From positions 264,553-328,552 of the forward strand of contig NZ_VCRA01000008.1 of assembly GCF_005938385.1 (NCBI RefSeq): a DNA stretch of 64,000 nt, given 5' to 3'. Numbering within the stretch: position 1 is the stretch's first letter; each line of letters opens with the position of its first letter. Of this stretch, positions 8,101 to 15,691 are shown in pieces. Made by a program: the position numbers and the translations under genes. This stretch comes from Paenibacillus mesophilus. Lineage in GTDB: Bacteria; Bacillota; Bacilli; Paenibacillales; NBRC-103111. The notes under the pieces are model-generated. The model was not told where the DNA came from. It worked only from the letters and a program-made list of their open reading frames with translations, and did no database searches.

Positions 8101-10620
8101 GCCCATCGTCGAGAGCGCGAACCAACGGTAAAACGTATTGTGCGTATAGCCGAGGTCGGGCAGCAACTCCTGGCCTTGCGCATACAAGGTCAAGTTCAGC
8201 GGGTCGAGATGCGCGTGGCCGTATTTCGGCTGAAAGCCCATATTCAGCTGCGTCTGGCCCGGTCCTGCTCCCCCGGTCAGGCGGCCGATTTTAGCCGCCG
8301 GCAGCAGAAAGGAGCCTGCGTCGATTTGCGGATCGGACGGCTTGCCGTTCGCCCACGTATCGGTAATCGGCACCACTTTCCCGTCGGGATAGACTAACTT
8401 GCTACCGTTCTCCACCGCCCGCCGGATGATCGGGAACATCTGCTCCATATCCAGATTGTCGAACCGGATGCCGGTTCGCGGCGACACGTAACCCGCCGGA
8501 TCGCTCCAGCCCCGCAATTGATCTGCCACCTGCTTCAAGCCGTTAACCGTCTGCAAGTGATAGCTTGGCGACACTTCCTGCCAGTAACCGTCCGACAGGA
8601 ACATGCCGGTCACAAGACTTTCGATCAGTTCGACGACACGGTGGATATAGTCCGGCTCCTCGAGCGCCTTGCCAACTTCGATCAATCCTTTCCAAGGCTG
8701 AAACGACATATTGCCCAAGTAGTCCGGATACGTCAGCACGTATTCCGCCGATGGAACGATCATCCCCTGCATGATCCGCCGCTCCACGTCTTCTCCGGCT
8801 TCCGCTTGCAGCAGATCGAACGCATTCGTTTGTTTCAGTTCGGCATATGTTTTGATCAATGGGGTCAGCTGCGGCAAATCGTTGTACCACCATCGTTCCC
8901 ACACGCCGCCCCAGTAGGCGTACGGGGGACCCGATCGTTTATCCGCCGACAGGTTCGCGTGCAGATTGCCCGCCACCCGGTCGACGGTCGGATTATAGCC
9001 TTCGTACGCTTTGGCAAATTCGTACAGCAGACGCGCCGCGCCCAGCGGATCCGTCTTCGCGAGCGACGCCGTCTGACTGATCGCCCGGGCTTTCTGCAAA
9101 TACCACAAATGAGCCGTAATGAAGTATCGCTCGCCGGAGGCGTCCTCGTAGTACGGAATCGAGACGGTCTCGCCTTTCGCATTTGTGAGCACGAGCGACT
9201 TGTCTTCCTTAAACCGTTCGTTCGGGTACACGGTCCCGGTGCGCGAAGCGGTCAGTCGGAGGCCGTCCGCGGACAACTGATACAATCCGCCCGGATACAA
9301 TTCCGGCAGCTCCGGCAGACCGACGAATTGAAAACCCGGCTGCGGCGGAATTAGCGCCTTGATGCGCTGTACTTCGGCTGACGGCTCTCTCCACTCGAGC
9401 ATGACGTCCGGTTCTTTCGGTCCGGCGGCATAAGCCGCAGAGCCTGCCGACACGAGTGCCTCCCTGTCGAACGTCAGCGTGGCGATTCCTTTCAAGAACG
9501 CCGGCTTTGGAGAGAGCACCAATCTCAGCTGATACGATCCGTTCGCGAGCGGAGCAGGATGCTGGAAGTCCAAGCGGAAGGAGTTCCCGTCCTCGCTCCA
9601 GGCATGATTGCCCAGACTTTGCCATGAACGTCCCGGCTCCTTCCACAAAAGCTCGACGGTGGACTGTTTCAGCGCTTGATTGCCCAGCTGCCCCAGCCCT
9701 CCGTTCTGAAGCGCCGGCAGCGTTAGAGTCAGCCGCTTCTCCGTGAACCCGCGATACAGCAGCTCCATATCCGCATCTTTCGGATGCCACGGCAGCATCA
9801 CGGTCCCGTTCTCAGCGATCACTCTCGGAATGCGGGAGAAGTAGATGCTTCCTAACCGATCCTGATCGACTACGCTTGCGCGAATCCTCGCGGTAGGACC
9901 GCTCTCGTGCCAATGATCGGACTGCCGGACCGGCACCCAGGAGCTGAGCGGCTGCGTGTACAGATTGTGCACATGCATAATGTTCATCTGCCACTCGTCT
10001 TCTGCGAACACACCATCCGGTACGATGGAGGATAGCGGGACGGCCGCCTCCACGATTCGTCTGTCTTGCTGCATCGAGGTAGCGTTCGTAAACGTCGAGA
10101 TCACCCGCTTGCCTTCATCCGCCGATAAAAAAGCGACGTCAGGCGACGGATTCCAGATCGTCGTCAAGGCGGGAGCTTGTGCGGTCGGGAGCGGAATTTT
10201 CACCGTATAGAATTCGTCACCCCCGGCGGCGGGACGAAGGATGATTTCGATAAACGCCAGTGTATCCGCTTCCAAGCGGGCAATACTGCCGCCGATATAC
10301 AGCTGATTATCGTCGTAAGCGATCCGGTATTCCGCATCCTGCGACAAGGAGTGTTCGTAAAATGCCGTCTTGAAATCCCCGAGCTTCGCAGCGAGCCCCC
10401 ATTGCCACTCATTCAATTGGCCGTCTATCGTTGGAGCCGTATTCCATTTCGGAATAACGGCCCATTTGTCGGAATCGTAGTGAATCGGCTGAGGGACTGC
10501 GGCAAGCTCGCTGTCGCCGGACGGATCCGCTTTGGCGGAAGAGGGGACAAACCATATCGACGACTGAAGAAGAACTGCTATGAGACCAATCAGGGCGTGG
10601 ACCTTAAACCGTTTTGCCAT
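5194..10620 (-). CDS. secreted multidomain heparinase II/III-like polysaccharide lyase
   Basis: An 1808-aa exported protein. A signal peptide with a hydrophobic core (residues 8-25) ends in AKA. About residues 45-260 form a CBM9/DOMON-like sugar-binding region (APTIDGQLNEWQWG, YRIAYDDNQLYIGG). The centre is a helical toroid followed by the heparinase II/III beta-sheet domain with PKYGHAHLDPLN (near 800) and GHNTVVVDS, the metal/catalytic His region of this lyase fold. Near 1270-1350 lies a carboxypeptidase-regulatory-like beta sandwich (GSVYGDNGRPIPGAKVHL), then two copies of a roughly 115-aa galactose-binding-like module. It probably attacks a uronic-acid-containing polymer outside the cell. 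The start follows AGAAGGATGAAGC. It has a long paralogue at 38951. The substrate is not known; alginate, glycosaminoglycan-like or plant or bacterial acidic polymers are all possible. Confidence 0.85.
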   Translation of the reverse strand: MAKRFKVHALIGLIAVLLQSSIWFVPSSAKADPSGDSELAAVPQPIHYDSDKWAVIPKWNTAPTIDGQLNEWQWGLAAKLGDFKTAFYEHSLSQDAEYRIAYDDNQLYIGGSIARLEADTLAFIEIILRPAAGGDEFYTVKIPLPTAQAPALTTIWNPSPDVAFLSADEGKRVISTFTNATSMQQDRRIVEAAVPLSSIVPDGVFAEDEWQMNIMHVHNLYTQPLSSWVPVRQSDHWHESGPTARIRASVVDQDRLGSIYFSRIPRVIAENGTVMLPWHPKDADMELLYRGFTEKRLTLTLPALQNGGLGQLGNQALKQSTVELLWKEPGRSWQSLGNHAWSEDGNSFRLDFQHPAPLANGSYQLRLVLSPKPAFLKGIATLTFDREALVSAGSAAYAAGPKEPDVMLEWREPSAEVQRIKALIPPQPGFQFVGLPELPELYPGGLYQLSADGLRLTASRTGTVYPNERFKEDKSLVLTNAKGETVSIPYYEDASGERYFITAHLWYLQKARAISQTASLAKTDPLGAARLLYEFAKAYEGYNPTVDRVAGNLHANLSADKRSGPPYAYWGGVWERWWYNDLPQLTPLIKTYAELKQTNAFDLLQAEAGEDVERRIMQGMIVPSAEYVLTYPDYLGNMSFQPWKGLIEVGKALEEPDYIHRVVELIESLVTGMFLSDGYWQEVSPSYHLQTVNGLKQVADQLRGWSDPAGYVSPRTGIRFDNLDMEQMFPIIRRAVENGSKLVYPDGKVVPITDTWANGKPSDPQIDAGSFLLPAAKIGRLTGGAGPGQTQLNMGFQPKYGHAHLDPLNLTLYAQGQELLPDLGYTHNTFYRWFALSTMGHNTVVVDSKNMVNGEKAKQGGNVEAFVTDGGLFQAMRADYSSAYGVTEKYSREPWFVPFADGGGEHGYVLDLFRVKGGSRHEYTLQGDANRDAEFTTDMTLTDYGPYLLPPGTNVVQPVSNSDSGSAEGHYPGYIYVRDVKQAQLENDRYDLTLVTQTGGKEQAKLNITGLLETGSNELYLGRSPSLRSIRLQGTAMDNNDEAVKYTMPKLVLRRDGTNLQSTFMTVMEPFRGNEARIEAIDRLQLDQAPEGAAAVRITYGDTTDILLSNPDYPELPLTTGDVTMVGEMGLIRLINGEVREMSLVGGTLLKKGDRQIAGSGLPMTGNVSGTKRAAKGDAYDALVVDAAIPESSAGQYIIVNHPDQSSTGFKIGQVLREGAQSIVVLAEQDPGFEVMADGSSKQMYYPGRSWTANHTFALSGTVSAQVYGGPPALTSSVTGSVYGDNGRPIPGAKVHLTGYTNLTAVTDAGGAFTIPHIPAGTQRVTASGAGYAKTVSDAVYAIPGQTAHVSLIMKSLPPELNEVTPALLMKGDPVHVKGNSNGYVHIVPADTPPTKDAIETVSASVYGTKAQASANVPAVLSTASISGGKYNVYLINDRGLVSSGKELVVLPPNLDKMEDTSPFISYVGKWERFSLSSYSGGTLMLGREKGAYMDIPFYGSSAKIIADLHTARGKGKIYVDGVYAATIDFYSSPIRYKQEVFDTGPLEEGIHTIRIEALWEKHPSSTGYNVSFDALQVFRSDFSLSGVSAGPLVQGQPVTATSSRNGTLYLVPAATAASRSEIEQAGAGNGGITSPAAAGIPSSLNTSGLPAGWYKVYAIDTNGRVSLGSNAIAIVAPQQQPTVMEDSNPLVRYTGDWRAFSNTLYSGGTMKLAFEKNAYAEIPFYGTSATLITDLHTARGKGAVYVDGVYAGTIDFYNNPIRYKQEVFQTGLLPQGAHLIRIEALWQRNAGSTGYTIPFDALKVSGN
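5197..6228 (-). repeat. two copies of a galactose-binding-like C-terminal module
   Basis: Inside the 1808-aa gene, residues about 1465-1577 and 1693-1806 repeat the same module. Shared blocks are DLHTARGKG, YVDGVYA, TIDFY, PIRYKQEVF and TIRIEALW or LIRIEALW. They are separated by a linker that also repeats (FSLSGVSAG region against the ELNEVTPALLMKG region). Such modules usually anchor an enzyme to its polymer or to the cell wall. Confidence 0.8.
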
Positions 10621-10676
10621 GCTTCATCCTTCTTTCCTACTATGTTATAAACCATAGGCGGAGCAGACAGACCGCG

Positions 10677-10805
10677 TTACTTGAACAGATCCGCCAGCTT
10701 TTGATCGAGCTTCTCTCCTTCGCTTCGCAAAGCTGTGTTCATATCTTCCTGACCGAGAACGAGTTTCTGATACGCGTTGGAAATCCTTATCGAGAAAAGA
10801 GCGCA
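10677..10805 (-). pseudogene. remnant of the C-terminal end of an SBP gene
   Basis: The minus-strand frame ending here reads ISNAYQKLVLGQEDMNTALR and then finishes EKLDQKLADLFK. This matches the invariant C-terminal helix of the SBPs elsewhere in the window (for example DVNTALRAAAEETNKAIEAE at 36426). Upstream of it in the same frame no SBP sequence can be recognised, so the rest of the gene has been lost. It occupies the 376-bp gap between the regulator at 10997 and the lyase at 5194 and suggests that this module once had its own binding protein in the same order as the others. Confidence 0.65.
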
Positions 10806-10831
10806 AGCCGGTTCCACCCTGGAATCTTTCG

Positions 10832-10845
10832 AGCAAGCGCTTACA
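10832..10845 (-). promoter_or_regulatory. candidate cre (CcpA) site
   Basis: Read on the minus strand the bases are TGTAAGCGCTTGCT, a full match to TGWAARCGYTWNCW. It is about 210 bp upstream of the lyase start codon in the gap that also holds the SBP remnant. No convincing promoter was located nearby. Confidence 0.5.
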
Positions 10846-10996
10846 TGAAAACTCGAACTTCCTGCGACCATAACCGCAAGCCATGTCAAATTGTTTCGGA
10901 CTCCCCTATTGCTTTCCCCCGTCCTTTTCCTGTTCGCTGGGAAGCTGCTACGCAATAACGTTTCTTCCATTGCTCCAATAGGCAATGCAATAGCCC

Positions 10997-12364
10997 CTAA
11001 ATGCTCAAAGCTTCGCTTAACCGTTCGCACAACTCGTCTTCATCGATCATATTCGCCCAGTAAGGCTTCAACAGGTTAGCCAGCGAAATGAAAGCGGCGG
11101 ACGAGATGTTCATATCCGCATGCGTTCGATATGACCCCATCGTTTCGCGGAACAGCATATATCGGACCGGGGAATAAATCGTCCGCTCTCCCGACGTAAG
11201 CGGCAGTGTCGCCAGGCCGGGAATGCTCAGCGTGTGCTGATGAATGTAAGCTTGCGCCTCGGACGAGGCCAAAAAATCCGCGAACAGCTTCGCTTCCTCC
11301 TTGTGCCTCGAGCTGCTGCTGACTCCCACCCCCAGCGTAATGAGAAGCGTTTTTAGGCTATCCATATAAGGGACCGGCGAGATGTCATATTCGATCTCCT
11401 TCGCGTTCCAGCCGTTCAAGCCCATATAAGTGTTCAATGTCATGGACAGCTTCCCTTCCATGAACAACCGGTCGATATCGTCATTGTTCTCCGATAAATA
11501 AAGCGGTACCGCCTTCCGGTTATGCAACATTTCCTTGCACAGCTTCAAGCCTTCCAGCAGCCGAGAACCGCGGATATCCCGGAGCTTGGCGCCGTTCCAT
11601 TCGAACCGTTCGCCGCTTTGCATCAGAAATAGCGGCCACCGGTACATCGATTGAATGTGGAAGGCAAACCCGTACCGCCCTTTGCCGTCGTTCAGCTGTT
11701 CCGCATGCCGGATCAGATCGTTCCACGTCCAGCTGCCGTTCGGCTCCGCCAATCCGCTATCCCGGAAATGAGCTTTGTTGTAACAAAGCACAAGCGGCGA
11801 CAGCACGATCGGCAGCAGCAGCAGCCGGTCTTCCGTACTGAAATGTTTTGAGAATTGCGGGTATAAATCCCATTTTCCTGTAAGCGGCTCGAAAACATGC
11901 GTCATATGGAGCTCCGACAGTTGTTGAAACTGAACGTTATCCATCAACACCAGATCGTCTTCAAGCATCCGCTCCGATAAGTCGATTCCGGGTACCGAGC
12001 CTGACGATATCCGGAGCTCCACCGATATCCACGGGTGCAAACGCCGAAATTGTTCGAGCAGTCCGGGCAGCTTCAAATTCCGCAGCGTCACATTATTGCA
12101 AGCTGCCGTCAGCTTGACGGGAGGACGGTCGGCGACAACCCGATTCCCTACGCCGGGAATTTTCTCGATCCACCCCTCCTTCACCAGTTGCTCCAGCCCG
12201 AGCCGGATCGAGTAATTGCTTAAGCGAAATCGCGTTTCCAGCGATTTCTCCGGCGGCAGGAAGCTACCGCAAGCCCATTTCCCCGCAATCATCTCGTCGC
12301 GCAGCTCCTTCGCAACCCGTTCCAGCTGGTGCCCAAATTGCTCTTTGGACGGTCTTCTTCTCAA
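10997..12364 (-). CDS. GntR-type helix-turn-helix fused to an SBP-like sensor domain
   Basis: A 455-aa protein without signal peptide or membrane segment. Residues 1-80 are a winged helix of the GntR type (LRDEMIAGKWACGSFLPPEK, then LSNYSIRLGLEQLVKEGWIE and GVGNRVV). Residues about 88-450 resemble a family-1 solute-binding protein: LPGLLEQFRRLHPWISVELR, VLCYNKAHFRDSGL, WTWNDLIRHAEQL, FADFLASSEAQAY and a degenerate C-terminal helix. The arrangement implies a one-component regulator whose cytosolic sugar-binding lobe controls DNA binding. Translation starts at TTG after GAGGTGCTTCACG. It lies upstream of the lyase gene on the same strand and is the likely local regulator. Two inverted repeats in its own upstream region are candidate operators. 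The ligand is unknown. Confidence 0.85.
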   Translation of the reverse strand: MRRRPSKEQFGHQLERVAKELRDEMIAGKWACGSFLPPEKSLETRFRLSNYSIRLGLEQLVKEGWIEKIPGVGNRVVADRPPVKLTAACNNVTLRNLKLPGLLEQFRRLHPWISVELRISSGSVPGIDLSERMLEDDLVLMDNVQFQQLSELHMTHVFEPLTGKWDLYPQFSKHFSTEDRLLLLPIVLSPLVLCYNKAHFRDSGLAEPNGSWTWNDLIRHAEQLNDGKGRYGFAFHIQSMYRWPLFLMQSGERFEWNGAKLRDIRGSRLLEGLKLCKEMLHNRKAVPLYLSENNDDIDRLFMEGKLSMTLNTYMGLNGWNAKEIEYDISPVPYMDSLKTLLITLGVGVSSSSRHKEEAKLFADFLASSEAQAYIHQHTLSIPGLATLPLTSGERTIYSPVRYMLFRETMGSYRTHADMNISSAAFISLANLLKPYWANMIDEDELCERLSEALSI

Positions 12365-12463
12365 CGTGAAGCACCTCGGCTCTGTTTAATCAAACGACCG
12401 ATACTCATCATTCCTGCCAGTGATCACCCCAGTTCCGTTCGGATTTATTACAAGGCTTGTTCC

Positions 12464-12492
12464 GACTCATAAAATAAGTTTATTTATGAGTC
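12464..12492. promoter_or_regulatory. inverted repeat, candidate operator of the GntR-SBP regulator
   Basis: GACTCATAAA and TTTATGAGTC form ten-base inverted arms around an AT-rich centre, about 100 bp upstream of the TTG start of the regulator gene. A related element lies at 12586. Confidence 0.5.
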
Positions 12493-12585
12493 ACAATATG
12501 GTATTTCTGTAATTATCTTTCTATAAACCAAGTGTACTGGGGTACTAAAGCGCTGTCAATTGTTATTTAACGAGTTAGAATGGTA

Positions 12586-12609
12586 GTAACTCATTGTTTT
12601 ATGAGTTAC
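12586..12609. promoter_or_regulatory. second ACTCAT/ATGAGT inverted repeat
   Basis: GTAACTCAT and ATGAGTTAC are perfect nine-base arms with a six-base centre. It shares the ACTCAT...ATGAGT core with the element at 12464, supporting a common binding protein. The spacing differs, so the sites may not be equivalent. Confidence 0.45.
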
Positions 12610-12614
12610 ATAAA

Positions 12615-12650
12615 AAGAACGTTCAGAGCCATGCACGGTCTGAACGTTCT
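12615..12650 (-). terminator. intrinsic terminator of the GH20 gene
   Basis: AGAACGTTCAGA pairs with TCTGAACGTTCT (stem extended by CC/GG with one mismatch); on the minus strand it is followed by five T. It begins about 15 bp after the GH20 stop codon. Confidence 0.85.
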
Positions 12651-12664
12651 CGAAACGGCTTTGG

Positions 12665-14764
12665 TCATGCGAGATACACACAAGGAGCCGGCATATCCGC
12701 CTCGCCGCTCAAAATGGCCTTGTCCCGGCTCAGGAGCGCCAGCTGTTCCGCCTGCTTGCGCATCGCATCGCGTAAAAACATATATTCTCTCCAGCCGACA
12801 TACACCATGTAGGCGGGCAAAACCTCCTGCATCTCCACAAGCAGCGTATCAAGCGCATTCAATTCCCGCTCCAGCTTCTCGCCGATAACAGCCAGCTCGC
12901 TTCGTCTAGCAACCGGACCGTTTCCCAATCGTTCCATATCGCGAACGGCGTCGGCTAGTCCGAGCAGCGCGTCGATCAGCCCGGCCACTCTCCTGCATTC
13001 GAACCGGATGACCTGCAACTCGTATTCTCTGCCCGGTACCGCCTTTCCCTCTTTGAACGACAACAGCGCATTGCGGGCCAACGCCCGAGTCACCCGGTAC
13101 GCTTTATGAGTCGCATCGACAGCCGACACGCTGCGAACGATTCCTGCGGGGTACGAGCGCGCAATATCGGAGCTGCCGAAGAAAACGCCAATTGCCGTCA
13201 GCAGCGTAAACGTGGAGGAATACTCGAATAGTTTCCGCATATCGCCCATGCCTTTGGCCCATTGTGCCGGCTCGTCGGATACGATCCAACCGGCGTATAG
13301 ACGATCGAATTCGGCAGCGTCCCTTTTTGGCGTATTCCAGCTTTTCTCTGCCAGATAGGCCGTGTTCCGGCGAAATGTCGGCGAGTACAGCGTATAGGCC
13401 ATCACGCCCTGGAATGAATGCTCGACTCCCTCATTGACCCGGTACTCCACGTTTTCCACATAATCCTGATAAAACATCCCGGACATGTACCCCGTGCTCG
13501 GGGCCATCCAGCCTTCCGCCCCTCGAACCGTTTTGACCGGAAATACGGGCATCGTATAGTTCCACCATTGAATGACGATTTTCCCGGCCAGTCCATTCCG
13601 TTCCAGCAGCGTTTCAAACGCCTCGTCAAAGCCAGTCAAGCTTTCCGCCATATCATGCCAGAGGATGACCTTCTCCATGCCGTTGTCGATCAAATATCGG
13701 CCTATTTCCACCAAGTAGATCTCCAGCAGTTGGCGTGGAGTATAGACGGCCAAATCTGCGGCGCTCCAACCGGTTATTTCATCCATGCCGATATGAATCC
13801 AAGTCTGTCCATATGGCCGCATGTATCGGTCTATGATCCGCTTGAATATCCGTTTCAGCATAGGGAACGTGTCCGGGTGAGTCAGCGAATAGCCGTTGCC
13901 CGTCGCTTCACCCCGCTCATTGACCGCCGAAATGTGCGGATACAGCCGGGGCAGCAGGAGCGAATGCCCGGGCCCGTTAAATTGCGGCACTACGCGGATG
14001 CCCCGTTCCACCGCATAAACAATAAGCTGGCCCAGTCCGTCGTTATCGTACAGAGCTGGACGGTACGTCTTAATCGCAGTCTGTTTGGCCACGGGATCAA
14101 AATAGTGGATTTGTCTTTCCGACAGCAATTCCGGATGATCGAGAACCGGCGCAAACAAAAATTCCGAGCGGCTGTTGACGTCCGTCGGATATCGGCTGCC
14201 CCAGCAGCCATAAATCCCGAGGCCGAGCGTATTGAGCTTAAAGGACACCATCTCGTCGATCATGTCCTTCCAATCTCCCAGCTCCATTAAATCGGAGCCC
14301 CAGAAGCATTCTGCAAAAAAACCTCGTACCGGGGCGTCAGGCTCGTCGTCAATTTCCACGAGAGGCACACATAACAAGTCGCAGGACGTCTCGGGCTGAA
14401 GCAGTTGAATCAACGTCTGTACGCCGTGCAATATTCCCGCCGGGCCTCCGGCAATCCGCATTTCGTCTTGCTCGGCTACGAGGCTGTACCTTTCCGATTC
14501 CGCCTTCGTCTCTTCCAGCCGAATCCGATAAGCAAGCCCGATCTCCGGACTCTCATTCCTGTTCGCCGCTTGATGGCTCGCAAGCACCTTTCCTCTCCAA
14601 TGCTCTGTAAGCCATGTGATCAACAGACGCTTAGCCGTTTGTGTCACAATGGACATATGCGTATCTGCTTCGACCGTTACTGTCCGGCTCTTATCGAGCG
14701 GTTGCATTCCGTCATAGCGCATCCGCTTCGGTGCCGGTATCAGGGTGGGAATCGTATTCGACAT
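12665..14764 (-). CDS. glycoside hydrolase family 20, beta-N-acetylhexosaminidase-like
   Basis: A 699-aa protein without an evident signal peptide. The N-terminal part (to about 140) is the GH20b fold ending in AGGPAGILHGVQTLIQLL. The TIM barrel follows with VRGFFAECF, VVPQFNGPGHS and the catalytic pair Asp328-Glu329 in HIGMDEI, as in GH20 enzymes that use substrate-assisted catalysis on terminal GlcNAc/GalNAc. The usual first strand motif is altered (FFAECF instead of a D-x-R motif), so the substrate may be unusual. The C-terminal third is helical and not typical of short GH20s. It is divergent from the AraC gene at 14861 and starts after AGGAAGTCACC. Probably cytosolic, acting on imported oligosaccharides; the missing local transporter is noted separately. 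Confidence 0.85.
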   Translation of the reverse strand: MSNTIPTLIPAPKRMRYDGMQPLDKSRTVTVEADTHMSIVTQTAKRLLITWLTEHWRGKVLASHQAANRNESPEIGLAYRIRLEETKAESERYSLVAEQDEMRIAGGPAGILHGVQTLIQLLQPETSCDLLCVPLVEIDDEPDAPVRGFFAECFWGSDLMELGDWKDMIDEMVSFKLNTLGLGIYGCWGSRYPTDVNSRSEFLFAPVLDHPELLSERQIHYFDPVAKQTAIKTYRPALYDNDGLGQLIVYAVERGIRVVPQFNGPGHSLLLPRLYPHISAVNERGEATGNGYSLTHPDTFPMLKRIFKRIIDRYMRPYGQTWIHIGMDEITGWSAADLAVYTPRQLLEIYLVEIGRYLIDNGMEKVILWHDMAESLTGFDEAFETLLERNGLAGKIVIQWWNYTMPVFPVKTVRGAEGWMAPSTGYMSGMFYQDYVENVEYRVNEGVEHSFQGVMAYTLYSPTFRRNTAYLAEKSWNTPKRDAAEFDRLYAGWIVSDEPAQWAKGMGDMRKLFEYSSTFTLLTAIGVFFGSSDIARSYPAGIVRSVSAVDATHKAYRVTRALARNALLSFKEGKAVPGREYELQVIRFECRRVAGLIDALLGLADAVRDMERLGNGPVARRSELAVIGEKLERELNALDTLLVEMQEVLPAYMVYVGWREYMFLRDAMRKQAEQLALLSRDKAILSGEADMPAPCVYLA

Positions 14765-14860
14765 GGTGACTTCCTTTCATTTTGGATCGAAAATGATTTA
14801 GGTTTGATTTATAATCGTTACGTAATCAATGCATCGGAATTACACCAGGAGGTACGAGCG

Positions 14861-15679
14861 GTGACGCCATATTCGATCGGGGAATTGATTTCCCATGTCC
14901 ATATCATAGTCAGATGGAATAGGAAAGAGCAGTTCGTTTACAGCAGCGAGCCTAATGAGACGTGGACGCTGTTCATTCCCGAGTCCGGAAGCTTCCTGTT
15001 CGAAATAGGCAGCCATCGCGGTACGGCGACATTCGGCGATCTCGTGCTCTGCCCTCCCGATGTACTGATGGAACGGGAAATCGTAAGTCCGCTCACCTTT
15101 TTGGCCGTTTATTTCGATTTGTATGCCGACGGCAGACATAAGATCGAGCATGAGCATGAACTGCTGCAGGGTGCCACGGGAAAATGCGTCATCCAAGATA
15201 CGCAAAGGCTGTCTTCCACTTGCGAATACTTGAAAAAGGTAATCGACCGGAAAGACCCGGCCGGCGTCTACCGCAGAAATTTTTTGCTGCAAGACTTGTG
15301 GCAATTGTACGCTTGGGAAGCGGACTCCGTGTCGCAACAAAAACGGAGGCAGCAGACAGACCCCTTGATGCGCCAAGCGGAGAGCCTTCTCCGGGAAGTC
15401 AGCTTTACGGCTTTCAGCATGAAAAATGTATCGGCCAAGCTTGGGTTGAGCGCCGTTCAGCTTACTCGCCGCTTCAAGGCGATGTACGGGATGACGCCTT
15501 CCGACTATGTAACTTCCTTAAGACTAAGCCGGGCCCGCACTCTGCTGGCGGAGACGAAGATGACGCTCGAGCAAATCGCGGAGAAATGCGGATATGAAGA
15601 CGGGCTGTACCTGAGCAGGATCTTTTCCAAGAAGTTGAACATCAGCCCGTCCCAATATCGCAAAGCTCATCTCATGTAA
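14861..15679 (+). CDS. AraC-family transcriptional regulator
   Basis: A 272-aa regulator with an N-terminal cupin-like sugar-sensing region (WTLFIPESGSFLFEIG, GDLVLCPPDVLMER) and a C-terminal double helix-turn-helix. The two helices are seen in SMKNVSAKLGLSAVQLTRRF and MTLEQIAEKCGYEDGLYLSR, with the signature ending SPSQYRKAH. A GTG start is chosen because AGGAGGT sits eight bases upstream; longer frames overlap the GH20 gene. It is divergent from GH20 (96-bp gap) and convergent with the SBP at 15692, so it most likely activates the GH20/SBP module in response to a sugar. A -10-like TATAAT lies at 14810-14815 but its -35 is poor. Confidence 0.9.
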   Translation: MTPYSIGELISHVHIIVRWNRKEQFVYSSEPNETWTLFIPESGSFLFEIGSHRGTATFGDLVLCPPDVLMEREIVSPLTFLAVYFDLYADGRHKIEHEHELLQGATGKCVIQDTQRLSSTCEYLKKVIDRKDPAGVYRRNFLLQDLWQLYAWEADSVSQQKRRQQTDPLMRQAESLLREVSFTAFSMKNVSAKLGLSAVQLTRRFKAMYGMTPSDYVTSLRLSRARTLLAETKMTLEQIAEKCGYEDGLYLSRIFSKKLNISPSQYRKAHLM

Positions 15680-15691
15680 AGGAGGCAACGC

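Noticed and set aside
7366..8397. 343-codon plus-strand frame opposite the large lyase gene
   Set aside because: Arg- and His-rich composition, no start site, entirely inside a gene with recognisable domains on the other strand.
14405..14860. N-terminal extension of the AraC gene into the GH20 gene
   Set aside because: The extension is antisense to GH20 coding sequence and a clear AGGAGGT/GTG start exists at 14861.
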